Assembly (NCBI RefSeq): GCF_022179065.1
Contig: NZ_BPQD01000001.1
Span: forward strand, 372,001 to 436,000
DNA from: Methylobacterium adhaesivum
Lineage (GTDB): Bacteria; Pseudomonadota; Alphaproteobacteria; Rhizobiales; Beijerinckiaceae
DNA length: 64,000 nucleotides
Direction: 5' to 3'
Below are positions 28,149 through 36,454 of this stretch, one piece after another (the first letter of the stretch is position 1; every line of letters begins with the position of its first letter). The notes beneath the pieces are model-generated. The model saw only the letters and a program-made list of their open reading frames with translations, did no database searches and was not told where the DNA came from. A program made the position numbers and the translations under genes.

Positions 28149-29414
28149 TCAACCTCCGGGTGCCGTGCCTTCCGCTTCCGCCCTGGCGCGGTGGAAGATT
28201 GCGAGGTGTTCGGGGCCCGGAGGCTCGCCACGGGTACGGGTGAAGGCGAGGCGGAACAGGTCCTCGGGATCGCGCTCGGCCAGGCGGATGAGGTTCGGCC
28301 CCGCCGTGGCCTGGGTCTCCAGCCCCTCGGGCAAGGGCGCCACCCGCACGTCGACCACCCGGACGGGAAAGCCGTCGGCGATTCGGTCGATCTCGGCCCG
28401 GTAGCCGGGCCCAAGGCCGTCGCGGGCGAGGCGCACCTGCACGAAGGGGCGCTCGTCCAGGGGATGGTCGGCCGCGAGGCCGAGATCCCGAACCAGAGCC
28501 TTGAGATGGTCGCCAAGTTCGCCGAGCCGCATGTCGCCGGAGGCCGGCAGGCGCAGGAAGGGCAGGGGACGCGGGATCGGGATGAGTTCGATCTCCGCCG
28601 GTCCTTGGTCCAGGGTCACGAGGGTGACGGCATGGGCGTAGGGCTGCTCGGCCGCCGAGAGCGGAATCAGCGAGCCGGAATAACGGACGCTGTCGCGGCC
28701 CACGCGCTGCGCCTTGTGCAGATGCCCGAGGGCGACGTAGCGCGCCGCTTGCGGGAAGACGTCGGCCGGTACGGCATGTTCGCCGCCCACGAGGATGCGC
28801 CGCTCGGCGCCTTCCGATTCGAGCCCGCCGGCCACGTGAAGGTGCCCGGTGACCATGAGGGGGACGCCCGACAGGCGGGGCTCGGCCGCCGCGAACAGGT
28901 GCTCGTAGAGGGTCCGCACGGCGCCGACAATGGGAGAGCCGCCGCCCTCCGTCATCCGCTGGAGTGGGGGCAGGCAGGCCGCCGTGGGGTAGGACACCGC
29001 CAGCACCTGCGCGGCGATCTCGCCCCCGCGCCGCAGGGGAACGAGGTGATGGCTCAGATCGACGGCGCCGTCCCGGCGGCGCACGTTGCCGACGACATGG
29101 ACGCCGATGGCTTCCAGCAGGGCGCGCGGTGCTTCCAGCCGCCCGGCGGCGTCGTGGTTGCCAGCCGTGATGACGATGGTCATGTCCGGCCGCGCCCGGT
29201 TCAGGCGCATCAGGACCTCGTAGAACAGGCGTTGGGATTCGCCGGACGGGTTCTGACTGTCGAAGACGTCACCGGCCACCACGAGGGCGTCGACCTCGCG
29301 CTCGATCACGATCCGTTCGAGGTGGGCGAAGGCGAGGGCGTGCTCACGCTGGCGGCCATAGCCGCGCAGGGTCTGCCCGATATGCCAATCGCCCGTATGC
29401 AGAACGCGGATCAC
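28149..29414 (-). CDS. sbcD: SbcD, Mre11-like exonuclease subunit
   Basis: A 421-residue calcineurin-like phosphoesterase. The metal-binding motifs are in order: HTGDWHIGQ, VVAGDVFDSQ, TAGNHDAAGRLEAP, MVTGHLHVAGG and VALGHLHKAQ. The C-terminal capping region starts after IELIPIPRPLPFLRLP. It is the nuclease partner of SbcC. The gene is 265 bases upstream of the HWE kinase on the same strand, so one sbcD-kinase-sbcC transcript is possible. The gap makes separate promoters equally possible. Confidence 0.93.
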   Translation of the reverse strand: MIRVLHTGDWHIGQTLRGYGRQREHALAFAHLERIVIEREVDALVVAGDVFDSQNPSGESQRLFYEVLMRLNRARPDMTIVITAGNHDAAGRLEAPRALLEAIGVHVVGNVRRRDGAVDLSHHLVPLRRGGEIAAQVLAVSYPTAACLPPLQRMTEGGGSPIVGAVRTLYEHLFAAAEPRLSGVPLMVTGHLHVAGGLESEGAERRILVGGEHAVPADVFPQAARYVALGHLHKAQRVGRDSVRYSGSLIPLSAAEQPYAHAVTLVTLDQGPAEIELIPIPRPLPFLRLPASGDMRLGELGDHLKALVRDLGLAADHPLDERPFVQVRLARDGLGPGYRAEIDRIADGFPVRVVDVRVAPLPEGLETQATAGPNLIRLAERDPEDLFRLAFTRTRGEPPGPEHLAIFHRARAEAEGTAPGG

Positions 29415-29426
29415 ACGCGAACTCCG

Positions 29427-29468
29427 GGGCAGGTCAGCCCGCCCGCTCGAGGATGGCGGGTCCTGCCC
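29427..29468 (-). terminator. Two-part hairpin upstream of sbcD
   Basis: GGGCAGG at 29427-29433 pairs with CCTGCCC at 29462-29468, and inner CCCGCC at 29438-29443 pairs with GGCGGG at 29455-29460. It sits between the small secreted gene (stop at 29568) and sbcD (start 29414), so it may end the former's transcript. Confidence 0.45.
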
Positions 29469-29567
29469 GCATGAGTGCCTTCTAGCGGGGCGGGCCCTCG
29501 GATTCGAGGGGGCGATCGGGCCTCGTCCCCACCTCGTCGCGCGATCGGCGAGCGATCCGGCGCAGGT

Positions 29568-29810
29568 TCACCGGCAGGTGGTCACGGTCCTCACCGTCCA
29601 GCCTTCGCCCGCCCGCCATAACTTACGCCGGGACTGGGCGCAGGCCCGGACCTCCGGCTCGGCCGATGTCCAGGCCGTGCTCGGCCCCTCCGGACGGGCG
29701 GGCGCCGTGGGGGCATCGCGCCGGAGGCCCGCCGCTCCGGCGGGCAGGGCGACGGCGAGGGGAATCAAGGCTGAGAAAACGATGAGCGGGAGACGCGCGA
29801 AGGCCGGCAC
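29568..29810 (-). CDS. Small secreted cysteine-containing protein of unknown function
   Basis: An 80-residue protein read from GTG 29810. The N-terminus is a plausible signal peptide (ARLPLIVFSALIPLAVALPAGAAG). A polar linker follows, then a compact end with two Cys: VRACAQSRRKLWRAGEGW and VRTVTTCR. That pattern of Cys, basic residues, Leu-Trp and a final Cys recalls small secreted proteins seen across Hyphomicrobiales, which have no known role. The reading frame is open further upstream, to 29933, but that part is Arg/Pro/Ser-rich and not secretory. A long inverted repeat lies 85 bases upstream. Confidence 0.5.
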   Translation of the reverse strand: MPAFARLPLIVFSALIPLAVALPAGAAGLRRDAPTAPARPEGPSTAWTSAEPEVRACAQSRRKLWRAGEGWTVRTVTTCR

Positions 29811-30150
29811 GGGACGCGATCCATGATGGGATAAGGCTCGGAAGCAAGGTCCTGGCCCGCGTGAGGGTTCGGAGAAACCGCTCCGGAGCGTCGACCTTGC
29901 CCGTTCTATGTCGAACGGCCAAGGTTCTGGCAATTGGGTGATCCGGTCATTTGCTTCGATATGGTGAAGACTGCGATCATGACGGTATTCATGCGCCGGC
30001 TCGAAATGTGTCCGGCCGTCCGGCGCAGGGCTGATAAGTCATGGGTGTGACGTGACGCGGGCCTTCGCCCTTGCTAGGCCCACGCTCAAGCCTTGCCGCC
30101 GGCAAGCCCCGATCTTCTTGATCTCGAATCAGACGGCCCGAGCGACTCCG
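29811..30150. other. Divergent intergenic region with a long inverted repeat
   Basis: This 340-base gap holds no gene I can support. It contains the inverted repeat at 29894-29925 and a relatively AT-rich stretch at about 29925-29995. It should carry the promoters for the small secreted protein (minus) and the L,D-transpeptidase (plus), though no clear hexamers were assigned. Confidence 0.4.
29894..29925. promoter_or_regulatory. 12-base inverted repeat upstream of the small secreted protein gene
   Basis: ACCTTGCCCGTT at 29894-29905 and AACGGCCAAGGT at 29914-29925 are complementary at 11 of 12 positions with an 8-base spacer. It is suited to a dimeric repressor or to an RNA hairpin. It is 85 bases upstream of the minus-strand start at 29810. 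Confidence 0.45.
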
Positions 30151-31065
30151 ATGTCCCGCACACTCCCTCCGACCCGCCGCATCCTCCTCGCCGGTGGCGC
30201 GACGAGCCTTGCTCTTCTCGCCGGCTCCACCGGTGCCTTCGCGCAGGGGCGCGGCCGGTTCTTCGACGACGGCATCGACGGCGACGTGCCGTTCGACGAC
30301 GAGCGCCTCTACCGGGACGAAGAGGGGCGCCTGTATCGCCGTCGGGGTGGACGCTACGAGCCTTATTCTGAGCGCGGGACCGATCCGCGCGCGCCGCGCC
30401 GCGAGGCCGTCGATCCGGCCTACGAGGACCCCAACCTCCGGCGTCCGGCGCCGACCCAACCTGCGCAGCCGGTGCAGGCCGCCCGACCGGTCGACGATGG
30501 CCCCATCGATTACGCCCGCGCCTATGCGGCGATCACCGACGAGCCGTTCCCGGTCAACGCCTTCAACTGGCGCAAAGCCAACCCGGCCTTCCTGCGCCAG
30601 GAGATCGCCTATACGGGCCGTGAGCCCGTCGGCACCATCGTGGTCGATCCGCGTGCGCATCAGCTCCTCCTGGTCCAGCCCAACGGCCGGGCCCGGCGCT
30701 ACGGCGTCGGAGTCGGCAAGCAGGGTTTCTCGTGGTCGGGCGTCTCCACCGTGAATTCGAAGCAGATGTGGCCGGACTGGTATCCCCCCAAGGAGATGAT
30801 CGCCCGCACCCCGAAGCTCGCCCGGCAGGTGACGCAGCTCCAGAGCGGCCTCGGCGTCCCCGGCGGCTCGCGCAATCCCCTCGGCGCGCGGGCGCACTAC
30901 CTTTGGCAGGACAACAAGGACACGCTCTACCGCATCCACGGCACCCTCGAGCCGGAATCCATCGGCCGCAGCGTGTCGTCCGGCTGCATTCGGATGATCA
31001 ACCAGGACGTGATCGACCTCTACGGCCGCGTCGAGATCGGCAGCCGTGTGGTGGTCCTGACCTGA
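30151..31065 (+). CDS. L,D-transpeptidase (YkuD domain)
   Basis: A 304-residue exported enzyme. The signal peptide has an Arg pair (TRRILLAGGATSLALLAG ending FAQ), so Tat export is possible. A variable, Asp/Arg/Pro-rich region runs to about 160. The YkuD catalytic domain follows, with PLGARAHYLW, the active-site YRIHGTLEP and SVSSGCIRM, where Cys279 is the nucleophile. It forms 3-3 peptidoglycan cross-links or attaches proteins to the wall. The ATG at 30151 starts the signal peptide; an upstream GTG at 30052 gives a basic non-secretory extension and was rejected. Confidence 0.9.
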   Translation: MSRTLPPTRRILLAGGATSLALLAGSTGAFAQGRGRFFDDGIDGDVPFDDERLYRDEEGRLYRRRGGRYEPYSERGTDPRAPRREAVDPAYEDPNLRRPAPTQPAQPVQAARPVDDGPIDYARAYAAITDEPFPVNAFNWRKANPAFLRQEIAYTGREPVGTIVVDPRAHQLLLVQPNGRARRYGVGVGKQGFSWSGVSTVNSKQMWPDWYPPKEMIARTPKLARQVTQLQSGLGVPGGSRNPLGARAHYLWQDNKDTLYRIHGTLEPESIGRSVSSGCIRMINQDVIDLYGRVEIGSRVVVLT

Positions 31066-31105
31066 GGCTCGACCGTTTCCCGAGACCCTGAAGTTTCAAC
31101 GAGGC

Positions 31106-32143
31106 TCAATGGGCGTCGAGGAACTCCAGCACCGTCGCGTTGAACTGTGACGGGGCTTCGAGGTGGACGAGGTGCCCGACGCCCGGAACGACGTCAGCAC
31201 GCCCGTCCGGCATCCGGGCCGCCAGGGCGCGCGCATGGGCGGCGTTGTCGCCCATGCCGGCCCGCAGGGGCTCCGGCGCGAAGGCCCGGCCCGGCGCGTT
31301 GCGGTCCCGTTCCCCCATCACGAACAGGGTCGGCGCCCGCACCAGGGGGATCTCGTGGACCACGGGCTGACCCCAGATCATCTGGTAGGAATTCACGAAG
31401 GACCGCAGCCAGCGCGGATACTCGCCCGAGCCCTTCACCCGCTCGCGCAGGGATACGAACGGCTCGATGGCCGATTCGGGGAGCGACAGGCTGTAGCTCG
31501 TCATCAATTGCCGGCGGTACACATCGGCCGTGATGTCGCCCTCGATGCGCAGGAGGCGCTCGGTGGAGACCGGCGGCACGACGAAGCGGTAATCCTCCAA
31601 CCCGATGGGGGCTTCCAGCACGAGGCTGTTGACCCGCTCCGGCGCGTTGCGGGCCAGACGCACCGCGAGCATCCCGCCCATGGAATGGGCGACCACGTCG
31701 ACCCTGGGCAGGCCGAGGGAATCGAGGAGCGCCACGGTCTCGGCCGCCAGGGTATCGAACGTGAACGGGCCGACGGGCTTCGACGATTTGCCGAACCCGA
31801 GCTGATCGGGCGCCACCACCCGGTAGCCCGCGCCCGTCAGGGCCTCGATGACGCCCTGCCAATAGCTCGACGGGAAATTGCGTCCGTGCAGCAGAAGGGC
31901 CGTCCGGCCGTTCGGGGTGCCGCCCGCCGGCACGTCCATGTAGGCGAGGCGCTGGGCCTCCCCGTCTCGGGTGAGGGGAAGGTAGGAGACCGGATAGGGA
32001 TAGGCGAAGCCTTCGAGGGCGATCCCGACGGCCGGCTCGGCCGCCCGCGCCAGCGGGGCGCCCAGGCCGCCGCACAACGCCAAGCCGACGCACGAGGCCA
32101 GGCTGCCCGCACGGCAGGCGAGGAGGAATCGGGACGCGCGCAT
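31106..32143 (-). CDS. Secreted alpha/beta hydrolase
   Basis: A 345-residue exported alpha/beta-hydrolase. A signal peptide of about 36 residues ends near APLARAAEP. The oxyanion region is LLLHGRNFPSSYW, the nucleophile elbow VAHSMGGM, the acid MGERDRNAPG and the catalytic base VPGVGHLVHLE. The substrate cannot be told from sequence; candidates are esters or lactones. The start at 32143 precedes the signal sequence directly. It is divergent from a DHA2-type exporter, with 104 bases between the starts, which suggests shared control. Confidence 0.85.
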   Translation of the reverse strand: MRASRFLLACRAGSLASCVGLALCGGLGAPLARAAEPAVGIALEGFAYPYPVSYLPLTRDGEAQRLAYMDVPAGGTPNGRTALLLHGRNFPSSYWQGVIEALTGAGYRVVAPDQLGFGKSSKPVGPFTFDTLAAETVALLDSLGLPRVDVVAHSMGGMLAVRLARNAPERVNSLVLEAPIGLEDYRFVVPPVSTERLLRIEGDITADVYRRQLMTSYSLSLPESAIEPFVSLRERVKGSGEYPRWLRSFVNSYQMIWGQPVVHEIPLVRAPTLFVMGERDRNAPGRAFAPEPLRAGMGDNAAHARALAARMPDGRADVVPGVGHLVHLEAPSQFNATVLEFLDAH

Positions 32144-32247
32144 GGGTCGACCTCTGGTGAGCCCGGCGGGATGTCCTCCCGCCCGGGAACGATGCGACGT
32201 GACATAGAGCACTTGTCACGCCCGGGGGAACCGGCACGGGTGCGGCG

Positions 32248-33633
32248 ATGACCGACCCGGCTCCGAATCCCGTGTCCCCGATCCAGGACGGCCTGCCCGT
32301 GCGCGAGCGGATGCTGGCGTTCCTCGCCATCGGGCTCGCCATGACCATGGCGGTGCTCGACGGCGCCATCGTCAACGTCGCCCTGCCGGTGATGGCCCGC
32401 GATCTCGCCGTCGACCCGTCGGCGGCGATCTTCGTGGTCAACGCCTTCCAGATCGCCGTGACGGCCGCCCTCCTGCCCCTGGCCTCCCTCGGCGACATCC
32501 TCGGCTATCGCCGGGTCTACCTCTCGGGGCTGGTGCTGTTCACCCTCGCTTCCGTGGCCTGCGCCGTTGCGCCGTCGCTCCCCCTCCTCGTGGCGGCGCG
32601 GGTCGCCCAGGGGCTCGGGGCGGCCGGGATCATGAGCGTCAACATCGCCCTCGTGCGGTTCATCTATCCGCACCGGCTCATCGGGCGTGGGGTCGGCAAC
32701 GTCGCCCTCGTGGTGGCGATGGCCTCGGCCGCCGGGCCGACGGTGGGGGCCGCCATCCTGTCGGTGGCGAGCTGGCCGTGGCTGTTCCTCGTCAACCTGC
32801 CCGTGGGCCTCGTTGCCCTGGCGGTGGGGGCGCGCACCCTGCCGGTGACGCCGCGCAGCGGGGCCCGGTTCGATGGCCGCAGCGCCGTTCTCAACGCCCT
32901 GACCTTCGGGCTGCTCATCATCGGCGTGGACGGCCTCGGCGAACCTGGGGGACGCGCCCTCGCCCTGGCCGAGATCGGCGCAGCCCTGGTTATCGGTGTC
33001 GTTTTCGTCCGTCATCAGCTGCGCCTGCCGGCACCGCTCCTGCCCGTCGATCTCCTGCGGATCCCGGCCTTCGCCCTGTCGATGGCCACGTCGATCAGCG
33101 CGTTCGCGGCGCAGATGATGGCCTACATCGCCTTGCCGTTCTACTTTCAGGACGTGATGCATCTGTCCGAGACGACGACGGGCTTCCTCATGACGCCCTG
33201 GCCCATCGCCATCGCCATCGCGGCACCGCTCTCGGGCCGCCTGTCCGACCGCACGGCGCCCGGGCTCCTCGGCGGGCTCGGGCTGGCGATCCTGTGCGCG
33301 GGCCTCGTCGCCGTCGCCTGCCTGCCCGCCCATCCGAGCCACCTCGACATCGGGTGGCGCCTCACCCTCTGCGGCCTCGGGTTCGGCCTGTTCCAATCGC
33401 CCAACAATCGTATCATCATCACGAGCGCCCCGCGGGATCGCAGCGGCGGTGCCAGCGGCATGCAGTCGACGGCACGCCTCACCGGGCAATCCCTCGGCGC
33501 GGCCGCTGTCGCGGTGGTCTTCGGCATTTTTCACGCCGCCGCCGGGGCCGTCACCGCCGCTCTGTGGTGTGCCGCCGGGCTCGCGGCCTTCGGGGCCGTC
33601 GCCAGCATCCTGAGGCGCATGCCCGACGAGTGA
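32248..33633 (+). CDS. DHA2-type MFS multidrug exporter
   Basis: A 461-residue MFS protein with about 14 predicted membrane segments. The antiporter-type motif MAVLDGAIVNVALPVM is in segment 1, then YRRVYLSGLVLFTLASVACA, RVAQGLGAAGIM and GPTVGAAILSVASWPWLFLVNLP. This layout matches EmrB/QacA-like proton-driven drug exporters. It is divergent from the hydrolase gene. No fusion-protein partner (EmrA type) is adjacent. Confidence 0.85.
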   Translation: MTDPAPNPVSPIQDGLPVRERMLAFLAIGLAMTMAVLDGAIVNVALPVMARDLAVDPSAAIFVVNAFQIAVTAALLPLASLGDILGYRRVYLSGLVLFTLASVACAVAPSLPLLVAARVAQGLGAAGIMSVNIALVRFIYPHRLIGRGVGNVALVVAMASAAGPTVGAAILSVASWPWLFLVNLPVGLVALAVGARTLPVTPRSGARFDGRSAVLNALTFGLLIIGVDGLGEPGGRALALAEIGAALVIGVVFVRHQLRLPAPLLPVDLLRIPAFALSMATSISAFAAQMMAYIALPFYFQDVMHLSETTTGFLMTPWPIAIAIAAPLSGRLSDRTAPGLLGGLGLAILCAGLVAVACLPAHPSHLDIGWRLTLCGLGFGLFQSPNNRIIITSAPRDRSGGASGMQSTARLTGQSLGAAAVAVVFGIFHAAAGAVTAALWCAAGLAAFGAVASILRRMPDE

Positions 33634-33653
33634 TGCCGACAGGGTGAACAAAG

Positions 33654-33669
33654 TGTTTCATGTGAAACA
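33654..33669. promoter_or_regulatory. parS-like palindrome
   Basis: TGTTTCATGTGAAACA matches the ParB-binding consensus TGTTTCACGTGAAACA at 15 of 16 positions; the difference is one central base. It lies in the 136-base gap between the exporter and SDR genes, outside any coding frame. The alternative is an operator for the SDR gene, whose ATG is about 100 bases further on. No parAB genes are in the window. Confidence 0.5.
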
Positions 33670-33769
33670 GTCCTGAACGCTCCCGCATGGCCGCCCTGAG
33701 GCGGTGAAGGGCGGCGAAGGGCGTCCTCGTGCGTTGATAGGTCGTAACCCCGACTTGAGGAGGCTCGAC

Positions 33770-34567
33770 ATGAACATGGATCTCACCGGCAAGCGGGCCC
33801 TCGTCAGTGGGTCGACAGGCGGCATCGGCTACGCCATCGCCAAGGCCCTGGCCGAACTCGGCGCCACCGTGGCGATCAACGGACGGGCGCAGGATCGCGT
33901 GGCGAGCGCCATCGAGCGTCTCAAGACGGAGACCGGCAAACAGGCCTTCATCGCGGCACCGGGCGACGTCTCAACGGCGGCCGGCGCCGACCGCCTCGTC
34001 TCGGGGCTCCCCGACGTGGACATCCTCGTCAACAACACCGGCATCTTCGAACCGAAACCCTTCTTCGAGATTCCGGACGAGGATTGGCAGCGCTTCTTCG
34101 AGACGAACGTTCTCAGCGGCGTGCGCCTGTCGCGGGCCTACACCCCGGGAATGGTGACGCGCGGCTGGGGCCGGGTGGTGTTCATCGCCTCGGAATCCGC
34201 CCTGAACATCCCCACCGAGATGGTCCATTACGGCATGACGAAGACGGCGCAGCTCGCGATCTCGCGGGGTCTGGCCGAGACGGTGTCGGGCACCGGTGTC
34301 ACGGTGAACAGTGTCCTGCCCGGTCCGACCCTGTCGGAGGGCGTGGCCGACTTCATGAAGGCGATGGCGCCGGAATCCGGCGAGGCCGATCTCGATGCCA
34401 TGGGACGCGCCTTCGTCAGGGAGCATCGCCCGACCTCGCTCATCGGCCGCCTCGCCACGGTGGACGAGGTCGCCAACATGGTCGCCTACGTGTGCAGCCC
34501 GGCGGCGAGCGCCACGAGCGGCGCGGCCCTGCGGGTCGATGGCGGCGTGCTGCGCTCCATCGCGTGA
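33770..34567 (+). CDS. SDR family oxidoreductase
   Basis: A 265-residue classical short-chain dehydrogenase/reductase. The cofactor motif is VSGSTGGIGYAIAKAL near 12-27, with DILVNNTG and the active site ESALNIPTEMVHYGMTK (Ser, Tyr and Lys in order). The C-terminus ends GAALRVDGGVLRSIA. Arg in INGRAQDR after the second strand hints at NADP(H). The substrate is unknown. AGGAGG six bases before ATG 33770 fixes the start. It is convergent with tenA. Confidence 0.9.
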   Translation: MNMDLTGKRALVSGSTGGIGYAIAKALAELGATVAINGRAQDRVASAIERLKTETGKQAFIAAPGDVSTAAGADRLVSGLPDVDILVNNTGIFEPKPFFEIPDEDWQRFFETNVLSGVRLSRAYTPGMVTRGWGRVVFIASESALNIPTEMVHYGMTKTAQLAISRGLAETVSGTGVTVNSVLPGPTLSEGVADFMKAMAPESGEADLDAMGRAFVREHRPTSLIGRLATVDEVANMVAYVCSPAASATSGAALRVDGGVLRSIA

Positions 34568-34571
34568 GGGA

Positions 34572-35237
34572 TCAGATCGGCCAGGCCGCCTCGCGGTAGG
34601 CACCGTCCCAGAACAGCCATTCGAGGCGGGTGGCCTGGGCGTAGGCGTGGTGCATGCGGGCGACGACTGCCGGCGAGGCCCCGGCCGCGGCCTCGTCTGT
34701 GGCGGCGATCATTGCGGCCACGGCCTCGCCGAATTCCTCGCCCGCGTAGGTGTCGATCCAGGCGCGGTAGGGATTGTCGGCCCCGGCGCGGGAAAAGATG
34801 TCGCGGCCGACCTCGGCGTAGATCCAGAAGCACGGCAGCAGGGCGCCGAGCACCACCTCGTAGGGTTCGCCGTAGGCCGTGGCGAGGAGATACGACACGT
34901 AGTGGTCGCAGGGCGGCGAGAGGGGCGTCGCCGAGAAGGTCTCGGGGGCGATGCCGTAATCGCGGAAGAATCCGCCATGCAGGGCGCGCTCGACCACGAT
35001 CGCCGTCTCGGCCGCGCGGGCGAACTGCACGATGCGGTCGGGATGCGGCGCCTTGGCGGCGGCAAGCGCGAGCGCCCGGCCGAAGCCGATGAGATAATGC
35101 GCGTCCTGGACGATATAATGGGTGAACCGGGGCCGGCTCAGGGTCCCGGCGGCGAGTTCCGCGTTGAACGGCATCGTGCGGATCGCCTCGTAGGCCGCCG
35201 CATTGGTGGCCCAGGCCTGCGTCGAGAAGGGGCTCAT
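34572..35237 (-). CDS. tenA: TenA family thiaminase II/aminopyrimidine aminohydrolase
   Basis: A 221-residue all-helical TenA protein. It has YIVQDAHYLIGFGRAL, the catalytic Cys in LLPCFWIYAEVG, YRAWIDTYAGEEF and a late Glu in ATRLEWLFWDGAY, the expected active-site set. TenA salvages the pyrimidine half of degraded thiamine. Its start overlaps the stop of the epimerase gene by four bases (ATGA). No other thiamine gene and no TPP riboswitch was seen nearby. Confidence 0.88.
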   Translation of the reverse strand: MSPFSTQAWATNAAAYEAIRTMPFNAELAAGTLSRPRFTHYIVQDAHYLIGFGRALALAAAKAPHPDRIVQFARAAETAIVVERALHGGFFRDYGIAPETFSATPLSPPCDHYVSYLLATAYGEPYEVVLGALLPCFWIYAEVGRDIFSRAGADNPYRAWIDTYAGEEFGEAVAAMIAATDEAAAGASPAVVARMHHAYAQATRLEWLFWDGAYREAAWPI

Positions 35238-36121
35238 GCGGCGGCGGCCTCGCGCGACAGGGTGACGCCGTGGCGGGCACGGCCTTTCGGCGCCAGGAGG
35301 CGCTGCGAATCGCGCCGGTCGAGCTCGCCCGTATAGCCGGCCCAGTCGGCGTGGCCGGTCCAACATTCGAGGGACAGGAACGGCGCCGTCGGCCGGGTCC
35401 AGACGGCGAGGTGCGGGAAGTCCGAGACCTCCATGCGGATGGCGCTGCCATCGGGGGCGATGAAGCGCATCCATTCGCTCGCGGCATCGCGCAGGACCAG
35501 CGCCTCGGTGAACAGAGCCGGATCGAGGGGCAGGGTCGCGCCCTCTAGGGGAATCGCCCGCTCCGTGCGCAGGAGCAGGCCGCCCGCGCCGACCTCCGGC
35601 ACCAGGGGGCGTTCGGGATTCTGGAAGCGCACGCGGTAGCCGCCCTCCGCGCTCCGCTCCCCGCCCGCGAAAGGCCAGGGGAAGGCCGGATGAAAACCCA
35701 GCGCGTAGGGCAGGGGGGTGGGACCGGTGTTCTCGATCCAGGCCTCACAATCGAGGCGGCCGGGGCCGACCCGTGCGGTGATGTCGAGGCGGAACGGGAA
35801 CGGGTAGTGCGGCAGGGTCGCCTCACTGTCCTCCAGGCGAAGGGTCACGGTGTCGTCCGTGCGCTCCAGAACCGTGAAGGGGAGGTCGCGAGCAAAGCCG
35901 TGCTGGGCCATGGGGTAGGTTTGGCCGTCGACCCGGACGGTGCCGTCCGTCGAGGCGCCGACCACAGGAAACAGCCAGGGCGCGTGCCGGTCCCAATGCG
36001 CCGGATCGCCGGTCCAGAGATACTCCCGCCCCCCGACGCGCCAGGAGACGGGTTCGGCGCCGTCGGTGGCGATGACGGCCTGGGTGCCGTCCCCGGCCGT
36101 GATGGTGATGCGTTCGCCCAT
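35234..36121 (-). CDS. Aldose 1-epimerase family protein
   Basis: A 295-residue galactose-mutarotase-like protein. It shows EPVSWRVGGREYLWTGDPAHWDRHAPWLFPVVG, given here only as key text around the sugar-binding His/Trp region, then AQHGFARDLPF, a catalytic-type ALGFHPAFPWPF and SLECWTGHADW. Such proteins interconvert sugar anomers; the substrate cannot be fixed. The ATG at 36121 opens with MGERITITAGDG. It is translationally coupled to tenA. A REP-like palindrome sits 25 bases upstream. Confidence 0.82.
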   Translation of the reverse strand: MGERITITAGDGTQAVIATDGAEPVSWRVGGREYLWTGDPAHWDRHAPWLFPVVGASTDGTVRVDGQTYPMAQHGFARDLPFTVLERTDDTVTLRLEDSEATLPHYPFPFRLDITARVGPGRLDCEAWIENTGPTPLPYALGFHPAFPWPFAGGERSAEGGYRVRFQNPERPLVPEVGAGGLLLRTERAIPLEGATLPLDPALFTEALVLRDAASEWMRFIAPDGSAIRMEVSDFPHLAVWTRPTAPFLSLECWTGHADWAGYTGELDRRDSQRLLAPKGRARHGVTLSREAAAA

Positions 36122-36145
36122 GGCGCCCCCCGTTCGTCCCGCTCG

Positions 36146-36194
36146 AGCGTCGTCTTGTCCCGAAAGCCGGAAACCCGCCTTTCGGGACGACGCT
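36146..36194. repeat. REP-like palindrome, copy B
   Basis: An inner 10-base perfect stem (GTCCCGAAAG at 36157-36166, CTTTCGGGAC at 36179-36188) is flanked by AGCGTC at 36146-36151 and GACGCT at 36189-36194. Its right arm matches copy A (12318-12362) at 15 of 16 bases. It lies upstream of the epimerase gene and at the end of a possible gene remnant. Confidence 0.65.
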
Positions 36195-36195
36195 A

Positions 36196-36335
36196 CATCC
36201 ATCCTTGTGGGCTGCCGGCGCCCGCAACGCCAGCCGCCACGCCTCGAAGGCGAGGATCGGCCACGGGCCGATGGCGTGGTTGCGGATCCTGGCGAGCACT
36301 TCGCGCAAAGGCCGTTCGCGGACGCCGCCGCGCAC
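36196..36335 (-). pseudogene. Possible gene remnant between ugd and the epimerase gene
   Basis: On the minus strand, GTG 36335 opens a frame reading RPLREVLARIRNHAIGPWPI and continuing FEAWRLALRAPAAH. Codon third positions are almost all G or C, as in true genes here. It runs without a stop straight into REP copy B and then into the epimerase region out of frame. It may be the tail of a decayed gene. No family was recognised. The rest of the 333-base gap 36122-36454 holds nothing else convincing. Confidence 0.22.
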
Positions 36336-36454
36336 GAGGTGGCGCGGTCGGCCTTCGCCGGCCTGTCGACGGGCAGGGAGGCGAGACGGCAGGGAGGAGG
36401 CGTGGACCGACGCGTCCGCAAGGCCGCCCCTGGGATACCGTCGGGGGAGGGCGC

